From positions 14,241,395 through 14,305,394 of the forward strand of contig JACGWO010000004.1 of assembly GCA_034509735.1 (NCBI GenBank): a stretch of DNA of 64,000 bases, in the 5' to 3' direction. Position 1 is the stretch's first letter, and every line of letters begins with the position of its first letter. The stretch is from Sesamum alatum. Taxonomy: Eukaryota > Streptophyta > Magnoliopsida > Lamiales > Pedaliaceae. Shown one piece after another: positions 33,701-44,784 of this stretch. Made by a program: the position numbers and the translations under genes. The notes beneath the pieces were generated by a model. The model did not search any database, was not told where the DNA came from, and saw nothing but the letters and a program-made list of their open reading frames with translations.

Positions 33701-35480
33701 ACGTATGTTGGAATTAATGTATGGGTTAATTACATCTAGACCCCCTCTGAAAATGTGAAGTTACACTTTCCCCCAAAAATGTTTTGAAATTATACTTACA
33801 CCTCCTCCAAAAATTCTCCATTTACACCTGACCCCTGCCGTTAGGGTTTGGATGAAAAAAGCTGACATAAACAAAAAGAATTACATAAAATCTTAATTTT
33901 ACACCTCATTTAACATTTTCATGTATATTTTTATACTTATCAGGGGATAAATGTGATATATACATAGGGAGTGAGGTTAACATTATTACAATTTTCCCCT
34001 TATAAGTACAAAATTATTACATGAGAATGTTAAATAAGGGGTAAAATTGAAAATTTATGTAATTGTTTTCATCACGTTGGTATTTTTTATCCAAATTCTA
34101 ATGCAATGTGGTCAGGTGTAAATTTCGCATTTTCAGAGGGGGTCTAAGTGTAATTTAAGAACTTTTTAGGGGGAAAGTGTTATTTCGCATTTTCAGAGGA
34201 GGTCTAAGTGTAACGCTTAATGTATTTATTCAGACTAAGAATATCATCCCCTCAAGGCAAGCTCCTGAAATAGAAGTCTCCTTGATTTGATACTAGGACT
34301 TGAGCTACTTTATAGAGAATAGATTCACTCTTTCTATCCTATAGCTGGATTTTGGAGTGAAGTACACAGTGAGTAGGGTCTGATCTATGCTGATCCCATC
34401 ACTTGAAGAAGATGCTTATACTCGCATTTACTATTTAGGTGGGTTAGATGGATGTTGCCCGCTCACCATCTTTACAATCTTATGGGTATAGCTGCTAAAA
34501 ATGAAACAAGAAGAAAGACATAAAAAACCAAAGTCAGTCTAAATAGAGACAGCAGGAAGGGGAGCTCACCTGATATTGATTTTGTTGTAGACAATGAACC
34601 ATGTTTAAGGAAAGAGGGAGCAAGAATTCTGTGTTCTACTTTTTATCTTTGCTCTTGATGTGAGTAAATATGGCCCGTGGGCGTCATTGATTCTTATGTT
34701 CTAATGATACTTCATTATTTCCAATTCTATTAAGAAAAGTTGTTGCAGACATTGTTCTATTGATTTTGGGCCAAAAGCGGAAAAAAAGAAAAAAAAAAAA
34801 GAAGAAAGAAACAAAGAAAAGAAAAGGAAGAAGAGATAATACAAAATACATATATTATTTTTGTGCTTGCATTTATGAGCATGTGTTATGTATTATTTCA
34901 ATGGGCTAAGGGTGAGGACCTTCAGAATGTGTTGCTGTTGAACCTGTTCTACAGACCAGGTGTTGGGAATATACTACGGAAAGTTGAGTTTGATTTGTTG
35001 TTTACTTCTAACTACATGGTTTTCCATTTGTACAAGTCTATATGTTCTTGTTCTTTTTTTTTTTTTTCCCCTTGGTTTTGCCAGCTATGGCTCTGCATAA
35101 TTTTACTTGCAATAGATTTAACTGTTCTATTTTTCTGATTTCTGAAATTTCTCAGAATATTTACCATTTGTCCTGCAAATTGAATGAGGACCCCAGTTTA
35201 GCTTTATTTGTGTTTGTGCTGTCTTTACTTCAGAACGCTTACCGAAAGACAACGTGCTATACTAGAAGAATTTGAGGAGGAAATAATGGAAGAGAATAGC
35301 ACATCTGGAGAAGATAATTGGTGAGTCTATGCTAGCATGCTTATATAAATGCCTCAACCATACAAAAAACCCCTTTTTCCCCTTCTCTCCATATATGCTT
35401 ATACCTTCAGGCTTCAAGGCCACTGCATGTGGTTAGCAGTTTTCCATACAATCTGTTTAGCACATAATTTGAATTGCTAA
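18794..35480 (+). CDS. ATJ1-like: Mitochondrial DnaJ/Hsp40 co-chaperone, ATJ1-like, about 18 exons
   Basis: Spliced by hand: 18794-18962, 19254-19343, 19430-19521, 19694-19777, 19898-19936, 20064-20180, 20262-20303, 20401-20488, 22740-22804, 22942-23004, 23088-23160, 25126-25217, 26271-26342, 31451-31507, 33215-33263, 33342-33411, 35234-35320, 35411-35480; phases agree throughout, giving about 470 residues. It starts with a basic, hydrophobic presequence (in-frame ATGs at 18794, 18809, 18920) and FVHATAP. The J domain has [13 protein letters not shown] and the HPD of KKYHPDSNK. There is no Gly/Phe region. The four zinc-finger repeats are [24 protein letters not shown] and CLACKGSG. The substrate-binding domain reads [28 protein letters not shown] and LLRGKGLPKNG; the C terminus is acidic. 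The family delivers clients to mitochondrial Hsp70 and stimulates its ATPase. Order and wording match Arabidopsis ATJ1 closely. The exact start and last exon are uncertain. Confidence 0.9.
20061..20063 (+). other. Tandem NAGNAG splice acceptor before DnaJ exon 6
   Basis: The intron ends ...TTTTGTAGCAG and then ATGAGAATG. Splicing after the first AG (20060) would add one Gln codon; after the second (20063) it would not. Both keep the frame, so two products differing by one residue in the linker after the J domain are possible. Confidence 0.6.
20489..22739 (+). other. DnaJ intron 8 (2.25 kb)
   Basis: It separates the first zinc-finger half-motif from the rest; the split codon is rejoined as Tyr in CDSCYGRG. 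The content is mostly unique AT-rich DNA. A 12-base inverted pair CAGTATATTTA / TAAATATACTG lies at 22409-22440. A minus-strand open frame at 22496-22753 contains KTDNGHNSE, reminiscent of an integrase, but is too short to assign. No clear transposon ends were found. Confidence 0.7.
23161..25125 (+). other. DnaJ intron 11 (1.97 kb)
   Basis: Unique sequence with two notable structures: a 10-base perfect inverted repeat (23673-23682 with 23704-23713, CGTGGAGCCC) and two diverged direct copies of about 220 bp (24268-24495 and 24570-24785). No transposon ends or exons could be supported. Confidence 0.7.
25218..26270 (+). other. DnaJ intron 12, GC-AG type
   Basis: Exon 12 ends AAACTAAAG and the next bases are GCAACA. 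Conserved family sequence (LK then VA.D) requires joining AAG to GTTGCAGGAGAT at 26271, so the donor is GC rather than GT; the acceptor is TTTTATTCAG. GC-AG introns are about one percent of plant introns. No GT donor nearby keeps frame and conserved residues. Confidence 0.75.
26740..27462. mobile_element. hAT-like non-autonomous element with perfect 20-bp ends
   Basis: 723 bp. The left end CATAGTTGTTAATGGCGCAC is the exact reverse complement of the right end. It is flanked by an 8-bp duplication, GCACTTTG (26732-26739 and 27463-27470), the size produced by hAT transposases. Both ends are GC-rich with repeated GGCGCGCC/GGCGCCAT motifs, in contrast to an AT-rich centre. The centre contains a 141-bp-period direct duplication (26897-27145, TTCTATAAATAAAT...). 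No transposase is encoded. Intact ends and duplication suggest recent insertion into the DnaJ intron. Confidence 0.88.
27650..28023. mobile_element. hAT-type MITE
   Basis: 374 bp beginning GGGGTGTTCG and ending AAACACCC, the GGGTGTTTGG-like ends of a common plant hAT MITE class. Internal motifs (AGGGTGTTTGG near 27774, GCTTTTGAGAAGCCAAAGC near 27988) are also typical. Target duplications are not clear. Confidence 0.6.
28543..28900. repeat. Partial MITE related to 33723-34216
   Basis: GGGTTAATTACATCTAGACC at 28543 equals the left end of the complete element at 33723, but the matching right end is not recognisable. The following part (TGTACCCGACCTTTACACC, then a GGAGGAGTGG region) resembles no other sequence here. 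Confidence 0.45.
29183..30275. mobile_element. Fold-back (Mutator-like) element in DnaJ intron 13
   Basis: 1093 bp. The left end GGGATAATTGCGATTTTGAT and the right end AATTACAATTATCCCT are inverted. The first about 150 bases (TTTTGGTCCTCAAAC, CTTTCGGTCCTTCCGTTAA) are mirrored at 30120-30270, and the inner parts (TAAGCAACAG, GAGACTC) also pair, so most of the element could fold into one hairpin. The 9-bp duplication TCAAATTTA (29174-29182 and 30276-30284) fits Mutator-like transposition. Just left of it the duplication plus the first 14 element bases occur once more (29150-29173). There is no coding capacity. Confidence 0.85.
33723..34216. mobile_element. Mutator-like MITE in DnaJ intron 16
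   Basis: 494 bp from GGGTTAATTACATCTAGACC to GGTCTAAGTGTAACGC, with inverted ends and the internal CCCCTCTGAAAATG / CATTTTCAGAGGAGG pair. It is flanked by the 9-bp duplication TTAATGTAT (33714-33722 and 34217-34225). The right terminal motif is partly duplicated (34125-34150 and 34182-34212). Non-coding. Confidence 0.85.
34777..34846. repeat. Purine (A/G) tract in DnaJ intron 16
   Basis: About 70 bp almost purely of A and G on the plus strand (runs of AAAAAAGAAAAAAAAAAGAAG), upstream of exon 17. It is low complexity and may cause slippage. No function can be inferred. Confidence 0.75.
35411..35480 (+). CDS. ATJ1-like: Candidate last exon of the DnaJ gene
   Basis: Exon 17 ends AATTG before GTGAGT, splitting a Trp codon, and the nearest acceptor ACCTTCAG is at 35410. 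Joined, the C terminus reads [20 protein letters not shown] and stops at 35478-35480. In Arabidopsis ATJ1 the protein ends with Trp-Leu-Tyr-Gln-Lys-Leu and a few more residues. The first 25 bases here can be aligned to such an ending if small deletions are allowed, so the original stop seems to have been lost and replaced by read-on. Without splicing, TGG TGA would end the protein at 35323. Low certainty. Confidence 0.4.
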
Positions 35481-36236
35481 TTTGACATGAAACTATGGGA
35501 ATAGTGTAAAGAAACGTGAATGGAAGAAGTTGGACAAAAATGTGTAACAAGAATAAATTGAGATGAAATTGAGTATCAACCCTTTTAGCTTTCCTGTATT
35601 GGACCATCCCATCCTAATATCACTCTGATATTTTGGAAATGTGGAAATGGTCAATTAGAATTCATCTAATATCAAACGTTAATAAAGAATACTTTATTAG
35701 AAGTTCAATAAAAATGCTTTGACCTTGTAGCTTCGATTTATGTTTTTGTGAAAGAAAAGCTTGAAACCCAAATTAGGACAATTTAGTTCTTACTGAAGAC
35801 ATGTGGGTATTTTATACACCTAAACATAGGAGATTGCCCTACTCAATTTCCTAGAATTTTGAAACACAAGAGTAGATATTGATCAGCTATACAAATAACA
35901 GAATATATGCAACTATATGTCCAGATAAATCCGGATCAGATATGAATGTTACTCCCACTCAAGTTGGTGAATAGATATCAATCATTCCCCAACTTGGTAC
36001 AAGGAACTCAAATCCTGATTTAGACCTAGCCTTAATCAGATATCTGTTGTTGGAACTTTCTTCACATATAGGTAGACCAATCCGATCTTCAATCTTCTCT
36101 CTTAACAAAGTGACATCAATCTCGACATGTTTTGTTCTATCATGATCTGTATGCGCAATTTTGAGAGCAGCTTAGGTCACTGCATAGCTTCATAGGACTA
36201 AACCAAGAAACACTTGAGTCCGTTAACATCTTCAGT

Positions 36237-37752
36237 AGCCCTCGTTTACTTAATGGGATGAAGGTGGACTGGAGGCCGATCCACCCTTATCCCATGTTTA
36301 CTATAATAGATGACGGCCCACAAGAAATCCATCTGCCCAAGAAATTGCGGGATCAGGCCCGATAAGTAATCCGGCCTGAGGCCAGATTGAATATAATCCT
36401 CCTTGTTTTATCTGGTGAAATGTCCTGAATATCCCTACTTTGCAAGGTGAGATTATATAAAAGAGTAAAATTTATTTTAGTACCAGAGTTTTGCCATTAA
36501 TGTCACTTTGGTACATGAATAATTACAAATGACCCAATTAGCACTAGAGTTTCACCATAAATGTCACTAAGGTACACGCTTAATTATAAAGGACTTAATT
36601 GGTACCCGAGTTTCACCATTAATATCACTTTGGTACCCAATTCATATTTTTATTTATTTTTTCTATTATCTTTTTTATGTAATGGCCATTTTACCCCTTA
36701 GATATTAAAATAAAAAATAATAATTATAACAAAGAAAAATTTGCATAAGTTTCTATCGATATATTTCGTTTTTATTTGAACCAATTGACTTTCATTTCCA
36801 TATCTCGTTATCAAGATTATTATATATATATTTTTTATTTTGATATTTTCTACTATCATTAATATATATGTAAAACTCATTATTAAATAACTTATGTTAA
36901 TAGTCAAGTCGTTAGGAATAGAAATTTTCATCGCCAAATATATTAATTTGCATTGAATTGAGATATTAAAATTTGATATCAAAACTTAGATATAAATTCA
37001 AAAGTTACACTTTTAGATTATAAATTTTCAAAATTAGAATGCAAATTCAACTTCTCTTGGTTGCAATGCATTTAGATTTTACTTTTAATAGAATTAATTA
37101 CTAAGTAAATGAGTTATCGAATAAATATTGATAATTAAAGTAAATAGAGAAATATAAATTAATGAAATTTTATTATCAAATAAAATACTCAAATTGAAAA
37201 AATGAAAGTTAGATGGTACAAATAAAGACAAAATATATTAATTAAATTTTATTCACTTTTTTTGGTAATTTTATTAATTTTTATTTATTATCTAAGGGTA
37301 AAACGGTTATTACATGAAAAAGATATTGGAAAACATAAATAAAATAACATGAATTGAGCACCAAAGTGATATTAATGATAAAACTCGAGTACGAATTAAG
37401 TCATTTGTAATTACTCGTATACCAAAGTGATATAAATGGCAAAACTCTGGTAATAATTGAATTATTTGTAAATACTGAGGTACCAAAGTGAAATTAATGG
37501 CACAACTGGGGTGTCAATATGAATTTTACTCTTTTTAAAATGCTAAAATGTTAGAAGGGTATAAAGGTAATAACACTCATTTATTCCAATTTATCATACA
37601 AAGTAAACACAATACTACTTTATACAATATCCGTATCATTATTTAATCCATGGAAGTGAACACTTGATAAAATTATCCTATCCAACAAATAATCCACCTG
37701 GGCCCAATCAACCATTTATCCCATACAACAAAGTAAACAAGTTAACGGCCCC
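36237..37752. mobile_element. MITE nested in the Copia fossil
   Basis: The two halves of the Copia RNase H are separated by DNA whose outer parts are inverted relatives: CGTTTACTTAATGGGAT on the left, and on the right a reverse complement reading TTGTTTACTTTG then TATGGGAT. A second element (36463-37531) sits inside. The boundaries are approximate and no target duplication could be fixed. Probable non-autonomous DNA transposon. Confidence 0.5.
36463..37531. mobile_element. Fold-back MITE with repeated arms
   Basis: About 1.07 kb between GAGTAAAATTTA and TTTTACTC. Each arm consists of about three imperfect 60-bp direct repeats containing GAGTTTTGCCATTAATGTCACTTTGGTAC-type motifs (left, 36485-36640), mirrored on the right (37345-37515). 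The AT-rich centre has no coding capacity. The repeated motif in both arms would allow large hairpins. Target duplication not clear. Confidence 0.75.
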
Positions 37753-39143
37753 TAAAAGTAACTCACGATACTCCTAAGTAATCGCTTTAAATTCTGCTTC
37801 ATCAGTACGTGGGCTAAAACAGATTGTTTCGTTCTCCTCCATATAACTAAGTTACCTTTCGTGGATAAACCTGTTGTTGACCTCTGGTCTTCAACAGCAC
37901 CTGCTCAATCAGCATCTGCAAACCCTCAAATTTCCTGTGCTCATTCTCCCAAAACACAAGTCTTTGTCGCAGTTCCCTTTTCAGATACTTAATGTGATTA
38001 CTTCATCTAAGTTGCTGTGTCTAGGTGTTCTTCACAGGAGAGTACATAAACTGGCAAACAGCTGTCACAATGTAGTATCATGATTCAGGTCGAGTAAGAC
38101 ATAAGTAAATGAATCTTCCTACTAACTTTGGTACCTCCATCTATCCATGGATCACCTTTGTCAGTTTCTTCCATTTTCAGTTTAACTGTTCTTTCCTTCT
38201 AGTTTGTATCCAAGGTTTCTGTTTGTTTTGAAGAGATCAAGTGTGTACTTTATTTGACAAATAAAGATACACTGTTTGCTTCTTGTGTCTTCCATGCCTA
38301 TGAAAAACCTAACCTTTACCCAAACTTTTTCACTTCAAACTTGGGGTTCAAGTGGTTCTTTATATTTTCTCTCTCTTGAGGATCATCACTGGTTATTATT
38401 ATGTTGTTGGCATAGACAATCAGGATTGACCTCCTCTATCCCAAGAACACTTTATTACAACGGTATTAAAAAGTTACGATCAACTTGCCCTTGATGGTAG
38501 TCGAACTGCTTTGTAACAGCTGAAGTTCTTCAGCCAAGCTCTTCAGGTTGCTTGAGGTAAAAGTATTTTTTTGTTCTTTTTGCATACCTTCCCATCTTCC
38601 ACCTTGCCTCCGATACCTAGTGGGATTCTCATGTTTGTTTCTTTTCCAACTTCCGTTTCAGGGAACATTCTTTATATCCATTATGTTTAGTTCCCGCTTG
38701 CAGCTAGAGATGATATAACTCTAGTGGAAATCAACTTAGCAACTGGAACATATGTCTCATTGTAATTTATGCGAAATCCCATTAACTCCCTAGACGACTA
38801 ATATGGCTTAGTATCTCTATGATCCAATTGATATTTCAATATAAACACTCATTCCACCCAACAATCTATAGTTTCTTTGGACTTTCAACAATTTCCTGAG
38901 TGTCATTCCTGTTGGCACCTTCATCTCTTCTTAGAGAGCTATGATTTGTTATTCCTAGTTTTAGGATCTTAAGAGGTTCTGTTCATACTTGTTTTTGGAC
39001 TCTTCAACTTGCTCCTGCTCCCCACCCACAATAACTGCTGAGGAAGCAGTTTAGGCATAGACTTCGCTGTGCAATGCCTCTAATAAGTTTCACTCTTCTT
39101 CTGATTCTTTCTATCCAGATTGTTTAGTTGGATGCTATAAAGT

Positions 39144-39479
39144 GGGTGTTTGGCTGAACTTATTTGAAATATCTTACAAGCTCATACATGTTATAAAATG
39201 TTGTTGGAGCTTATAAGTTGTTAGATCTTATTTTAAGAATAAACTTTTAAAGTATTTGGATAAAATAAAATTGTGGAGCTTATAAGATATTAGTAATGAC
39301 AATTTTGTAATTAATAAAATCAAAAATTGAAGGAGCTTGTTAAAATCTTAAAAATAAGTTAGGAACTTCATACTTTTTTTTAAAGGGATTTATAAGCTCC
39401 TAAAATCCTTTTCTTGGATGTCATTTTCTAAACTTTTTACAACACTTTTCAACATCTTATAAGCTCGCCCCAAACACCC
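39144..39479. mobile_element. hAT-type MITE
   Basis: 336 bp with GGGTGTTTGGCTGAACTTAT at the left and ATAAGCTCGCCCCAAACACCC at the right, inverted over the terminal bases and again over the GCTTATAAG motifs that recur inside. This is a common plant hAT MITE design. The 8-bp duplication is not visible, so the insertion is older than the one at 26740. Confidence 0.75.
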
Positions 39480-40646
39480 GCACATGTTTGCAAGCTTACA
39501 GGTAGTCGTCCAAAAAAAAATTTCCCCTAAAATGATTCTCCAATGTGTATGTTGTGAAAAGGATTTTGCATGGAAACGGGTTGGCTGCACTAAAATTTCG
39601 CACCAAATTATCTGAACTAGATATCTTCTGTTGCATGTGTCGATACTTTGATCACCATTCTTAATATGGTGAAAATCTGGTAATGCAAGCAGGCTTTACC
39701 AGCGGCTATCTACTGGTTGAACTTACAGGTGGCAGTACTGGGTTAAACATGCGCCTGCGCCTAAGGTCATACTTGAGTTCTCAATATTGATATTGATATT
39801 CCTATTCCTTAGCAAAATCCTGCAATAGGACCACTGTGTGTTCTGGACGCGCAAGTGTGTAGAGATTGACTGTTCAATCAATGCACAATTCTTGATGATT
39901 ATCTATGACGCAGACATACCTTTTATGGCTTGCTTAGCCAGATTCAACAGATATCGCCTGCATAAGATTTGATATGCCGTGGAGAAGTTTTGAAGTTCAG
40001 TTTAGCTCGTCTTCTTACCATCAGTGATAGAGGACAAGTTTCATTCAGTTGGTAATAATGAGGACTCACAAAATTTTACCATGTAAGTTCTGTAAATCCA
40101 TTTATCTTTGATCATCCTGTATTTTTGTTTCTGTACATGTGCACAGTGCATGCAATGAGTTTATTTCCACAGCCTGCAAAAGTGTGATGCACTTAAAAGC
40201 TTTTGCAGTTTCCATGCTCTCTCTTCCCCTCTGTGAATCCAAAGGTTATTATGAAGTTCGAAAACAAACTTGCTTTTGGTAGTAGTGATGCTTGCAGTGT
40301 ACCCCTCCTCCTATGTATACGACTTTGATTGAGCCTATGAAGGCCAAAAATGCACATTGAGTGGTGTAGAATTTTACCTAAGTTTCGGATTTTGGATTAA
40401 ATTCCAACTGCCTCTCGTGAGTCATGGGAGAAAGTCTTACATTACCTTGGTTCAGTAGTAAATGAATTATTCAGGACTTATAAAATCCAAATTTGTTTTT
40501 TGTTTATCATTTTGTCCCATGTGTTGTGGAGGTAGAATAAAAAACTCCCGCTATTAAAATTGGGTAAATTCACTTTACACCCTTACATTATAAAGGCGGT
40601 ATAAAAAAATACCCTTTTATTATTAAAATCTTTGGATACCACCATA
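39480..40646. other. Spacer without recognisable genes
   Basis: About 1.2 kb of moderately AT-rich DNA. A few splice-like motifs and short open frames occur, but no family resemblance, repeats or transposon ends that I can support. Confidence 0.5.
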
Positions 40647-42239
40647 ATTGATCAATTTTATTAAAATGAAATTTCTTATAAAATGGAATAACAAATAAGT
40701 ATCAAAATTTAATTATAAATAAAATTATCAACCCGATTAAATTAGAAGTGCTATTGAAAATTTAAAAAAGAGCTAACTTATTGATTTTATTTCTATATTA
40801 CAGGCTAAAAACACTATATCCCCTCCCTCTGCACCCTCGAAACATTGACATTGAAGAAGAGTATAAAATAGTAATATAATAAATAATTTAATTTAAAATT
40901 TTATCTTATTGAGTAGTAAATTAACTAACATAATTGTAGGTCCTAACGAGACATATATAATTATTTTTATGCTTTAAAAGGTGGATAAAGGTTATGACAT
41001 TTGGTCCACTTGTATTATTATACACTTAACGCCCACATGACATTTTCTTTGAATATCCAAAGGGAAAAGCGTTATGGAGCAAAAATTGCTAGTTTTTAAT
41101 ATTTAAGGGACCGAAAGCAAGAATCCCAAAATCAATGGATCAAATTAAAATGGAAAGTACCTAAGCTACAGACTAAAAAATGTGCTATTTCCCCTTATGA
41201 AAAAAAAAAGGTGAGTAAACATTAACACAATAACAATTAAAAATATAAAATTTTAAAATAATTATACATTAACACATTAGTACAATTACATTTTCATCTT
41301 AAGAAAATTATTAAATTTTGAGAATAAACTTAGTACAATAAATAATAAATAAAAATTGAGTAAATGATTATGTTGAAATTAAAAGAAAAGAAGATAAATA
41401 AATAAGCCAATGAGATTAATATATTTTTTCAGTAATATATAAATAACTTAAAAGTTTAAAAAGTATGAGTACTAAAACGAATAAAAATCGATATATGAAT
41501 AGAATATTATTAAATTGAAATTACTTATGAAAATTCAACTATTAAGTGAATCTCTTACCACTTGATTTTTTTAATATTAGATAATTCTGAATGTTTTACT
41601 TTTACATCTATTGTTTCGTTTATGAAGGTGAAATATGATTAACATACATTATAGGATCTTACAATACAAATATTGGTACTGTGGTAAAATTTGGTTATAG
41701 TTTTGTAACAATAGTCAATAAATATTAGTTTGTAATAGTACCAATAAAATTAAAAATAAATGACATTCAAATATAGTAGTACAAGAAAACATACAATACA
41801 CACATACAAAATATAACAAAAATAAAACAAAATTAAACAACAGAAAATAGGCATAATAAAACCTACACATAAAATCGATCAATTTATTTTATTAAATTGG
41901 AATTTCTTCTATCCAAGATAAGGAGCTTTGACTAATTTTTTTTATTTTAATATTAGTTTTTTGAATATCATTATTTTATATATTCATATTAATTGGTTTG
42001 ATACATAATAATGAAATAATCATTAGTGAATATACGAAATAAAAAATTTTAATTTTGGGGAATATCTTTTTATACAATAGTATCAATTAAATTTAGAAAC
42101 TGAATTACAAATAATAGAATTAAATAGTTTCTTTATCAATTTAAATAATTGTTATCAATTTGTTTGAAAATGTAATTGTATAATTGTATTATTTACATGC
42201 TTTATTACCTTCTAAATTTAAAATCAGTAGAAATGTCAA

Positions 42240-42420
42240 AATTATTTACACAAGCCAACCTTGCTTTTTGAAAAATTACACATACACCCAAAACGTCAAC
42301 ATCATTACACAACTACCCCTATTCTTTGGTTGTTATGGGTGATTTATGCAATTATGCAAAGCCAGGGGTGGTTTGTGTAAATGAACAATAAATTAGAGGG
42401 TGTAAATGTAATTATCCCTC
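42240..42420. repeat. Small MITE-like segment carried in every array unit
   Basis: About 180 bp beginning AATTATTTACACAAG and ending GTGTAAATGTAATTATCCCTC, roughly inverted ends. The same segment occurs at about 45200-45380, 47346-47526 and 49472-49651. Because all units share it, it was present before the array expanded. Its middle is less AT-rich (CCAGGGGTGGTTTGTG). Confidence 0.55.
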
Positions 42421-43968
42421 TAATATTTTATTATTAAAAAGAGTACCACCGTAAGGATAAAATTGTTTTCTCACAATAGGAATAAACACTCAAGAGATTC
42501 TCATTATTATATATTAATTGTCCGTAGGTTGTTTAACATTAGGATCTCACAATATAAAGTTTAACAAAGTTTAACATTAGGATCTCACAATACAAAATAT
42601 TGATAATATTGTCCAATTAAATTATATTTTTATAATAATAGTCAATAAATAATTAGTTTGTAATCATTTAGTGTCAATAAATTAAAAATCAACGACATTC
42701 AAAATACAGTAAAAGAAAACATACATACACAAACATAATATAGCAAAATCAAAAAATAGCAAAAAGACACAATAAAACCTACGAATAAAAATTGCTCAAT
42801 TTTATTAAAATGGAATTTCTTATAAAATGGAATAACGAATAAGTATGAAAATTTAATTATAAATAAAATTATCAATCCGATTAAATTAGAAGTTCTATTG
42901 AAAATTTAAAAAAGAGCTAACTTATTAATTTTATTTCTATATTAATAGGCTAAAAACACCATATCCCCCTCCCCCTGCACACTCGAGACATTGACATTGA
43001 AGAAGAGTATAAATAGTAATATAATAAATAATTTAATTTAAAACCTTATCTTATTGACTAGTAAATTAACTAACATAATTGTAGATCCTAACGAGACATA
43101 TATAACTATTTTTATGCTTTAAAAAGTGGTTAAAGGTTAGGACATTTGGTCCACTTGTATTATTATACACTTAACGCCCACATGGCATTTTCTTTTGAAT
43201 ATCCAGAGGGAAAAGGGTTATGGAGCAAAAATTGTTACTTTTTAATATTTACGGGACCGAAAGTGAAAATCCCAAAATCAATGGATCAAATTAAAATGAA
43301 AAGTACCTATGTTACAGACTGAAAAGTGCTATTTCCACTTATGAAAAAAAAAGGTGAGTAAACATTAACACAATAACAATTAAAGGTATAAAATTTTAAA
43401 ATAATTATACATTAACAAATTAGTACAATTACATTTTCATCTTAAGAAAATTATTAAATTTTGAAGATAAACTTAGTACAATAAATAATAAATAAAAACT
43501 GAGTAAATGATTATGTTGAAATTAAAAGAAAAGATGATAAATAAATAAGCCAATGAGATTAATATATTTTTTCAGTAATACATAAATAACTTAAAAGCTT
43601 AAAAAGCATGAGTACTAAAGCGAATATAAATCGATATATGAATAGAATATTATTCAATTGAAATTACTAATGAAAATTCAACTATTAAGTGAATCTCTTA
43701 CCACTTGATTTTTTTAATATTAGATAATTTTGAATGTTTTACTTTTACATTTATTGTTTCGTTTATAAAGGTGAAATATGATTAACATACATCATAGGAT
43801 CTTACAATACAAATATTGATACTGTGGTCCAATTTGATTATAGTTTTGTAACAATAGTCAACAAATATTAGTTTGTAATAGTACCAATAAAATTAAAAAT
43901 AAATGACATTCAAATATAGTAGTACAAGAAAACATACAATATACACATACAAAATATAATAAAAAATA

Positions 43969-44280
43969 GGGTTAAATACAGTTTGCCCCCCTGAACTATT
44001 CGTGATGTAACATTTACCCCCCTATACTAACAAATTTAACACTTACCCCCCTGGTTAGACAAAATTGCCCCTCATGCCTTGAATAATTATATTATTCACA
44101 ACATAATATAGTATTGAACATTCAATCATCACCAAATTATTTTCTAACTAAAAAGAATTTGTAATAAATGAAGAATTTAAATTAAAAGTGGAGTAATAAG
44201 TTAATATATATATATATATAATAGAATACGCAATAAATATAAAATCCGAACAACTCATGTATACTTTCGAAAAGAAACTG

Positions 44281-44315
<35 letters not shown>

Positions 44316-44784
44316 TTAACCAAAAGTTAAACACTTTTAGGAAAAAAAATGAATACATTTATTTTTATCATATTTTTTAAAGAAAAAAAATAGATATGTA
44401 ATTACTCATTTTTTCTAAAAAATTAAATAATTAATAACTTAATTTTATTACCAATTTAATAATCTTTTACATGAAAGTTTTTTGTATATTTACTGTACTC
44501 ATCATTACTTAAATTTTAGTCTGTAATATATAATAAAATTTGAACCTTTAACGTATTAATTTTATTTTACTTTATTATAATTAAAATCTATTTTTTCAAT
44601 ATTAAACATTAAATGCAAAAGTGCTAAAAAAAGAGAAGCCTTTTGAATTAAAAATATACATATGTAATATAAGGGCAATATTGTCCAAATATTTAATTTT
44701 ATGGGGAAAGTGTTACATTTGTTAGTTTAGGGGGGTAAATGTTACATCAAGAATAGTTCAAGGGGGCAAAGTGTATTTAACCCT
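43969..44784. mobile_element. MITE inserted in a single array unit
   Basis: 816 bp from GGGTTAAATACAGTTTGCCC to TGTATTTAACCCT, with long inverted ends (ACATTTACCCCCCTA pairs with TAGGGGGGTAAATGT-like sequence). It is flanked by the 8-bp duplication AAAAAATA (43961-43968 and 44785-44792). The other units have the empty site at the equivalent place, which confirms both ends. It contains (TA)n microsatellites and no coding capacity. Insertion followed the amplification. Confidence 0.9.
44284..44314. repeat. (TA)n microsatellite
   Basis: About 15 AT dinucleotides within the MITE at 43969-44784; a shorter TA run lies at 44203-44220. Confidence 0.85.

Larger units (their letters stand above)
35880..39060 (-). 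pseudogene. Dead Copia retrotransposon pol fragment (RT and RNase H)
   Basis: Minus-strand frames with many stops. From right to left: NDTQEIVESPKK near 38900 (RT N-terminal part); LIVYANNIIITSDDP near 38400, where the catalytic Asp pair of Copia YVDD is replaced by Asn-Asn; STTGLSTKGNLVIWRRTKQS near 37830 (RNase H); and HDRTKHVEIDVTLLREKIED near 36130 (the conserved end of RNase H). The order and wording are those of Ty1/Copia Pol. The RNase H part is split by inserted DNA (about 36237-37752). No LTRs, gag or integrase were found. The fragment lies just 3' of the DnaJ gene. It is a fossil. Confidence 0.8.

Noticed and set aside
35321..35323. TGA directly after exon 17 as the DnaJ stop
   Set aside because: Possible if the intron is retained, but TG/GTGAGT is a strong donor at the position where the related gene continues; kept only as an alternative.
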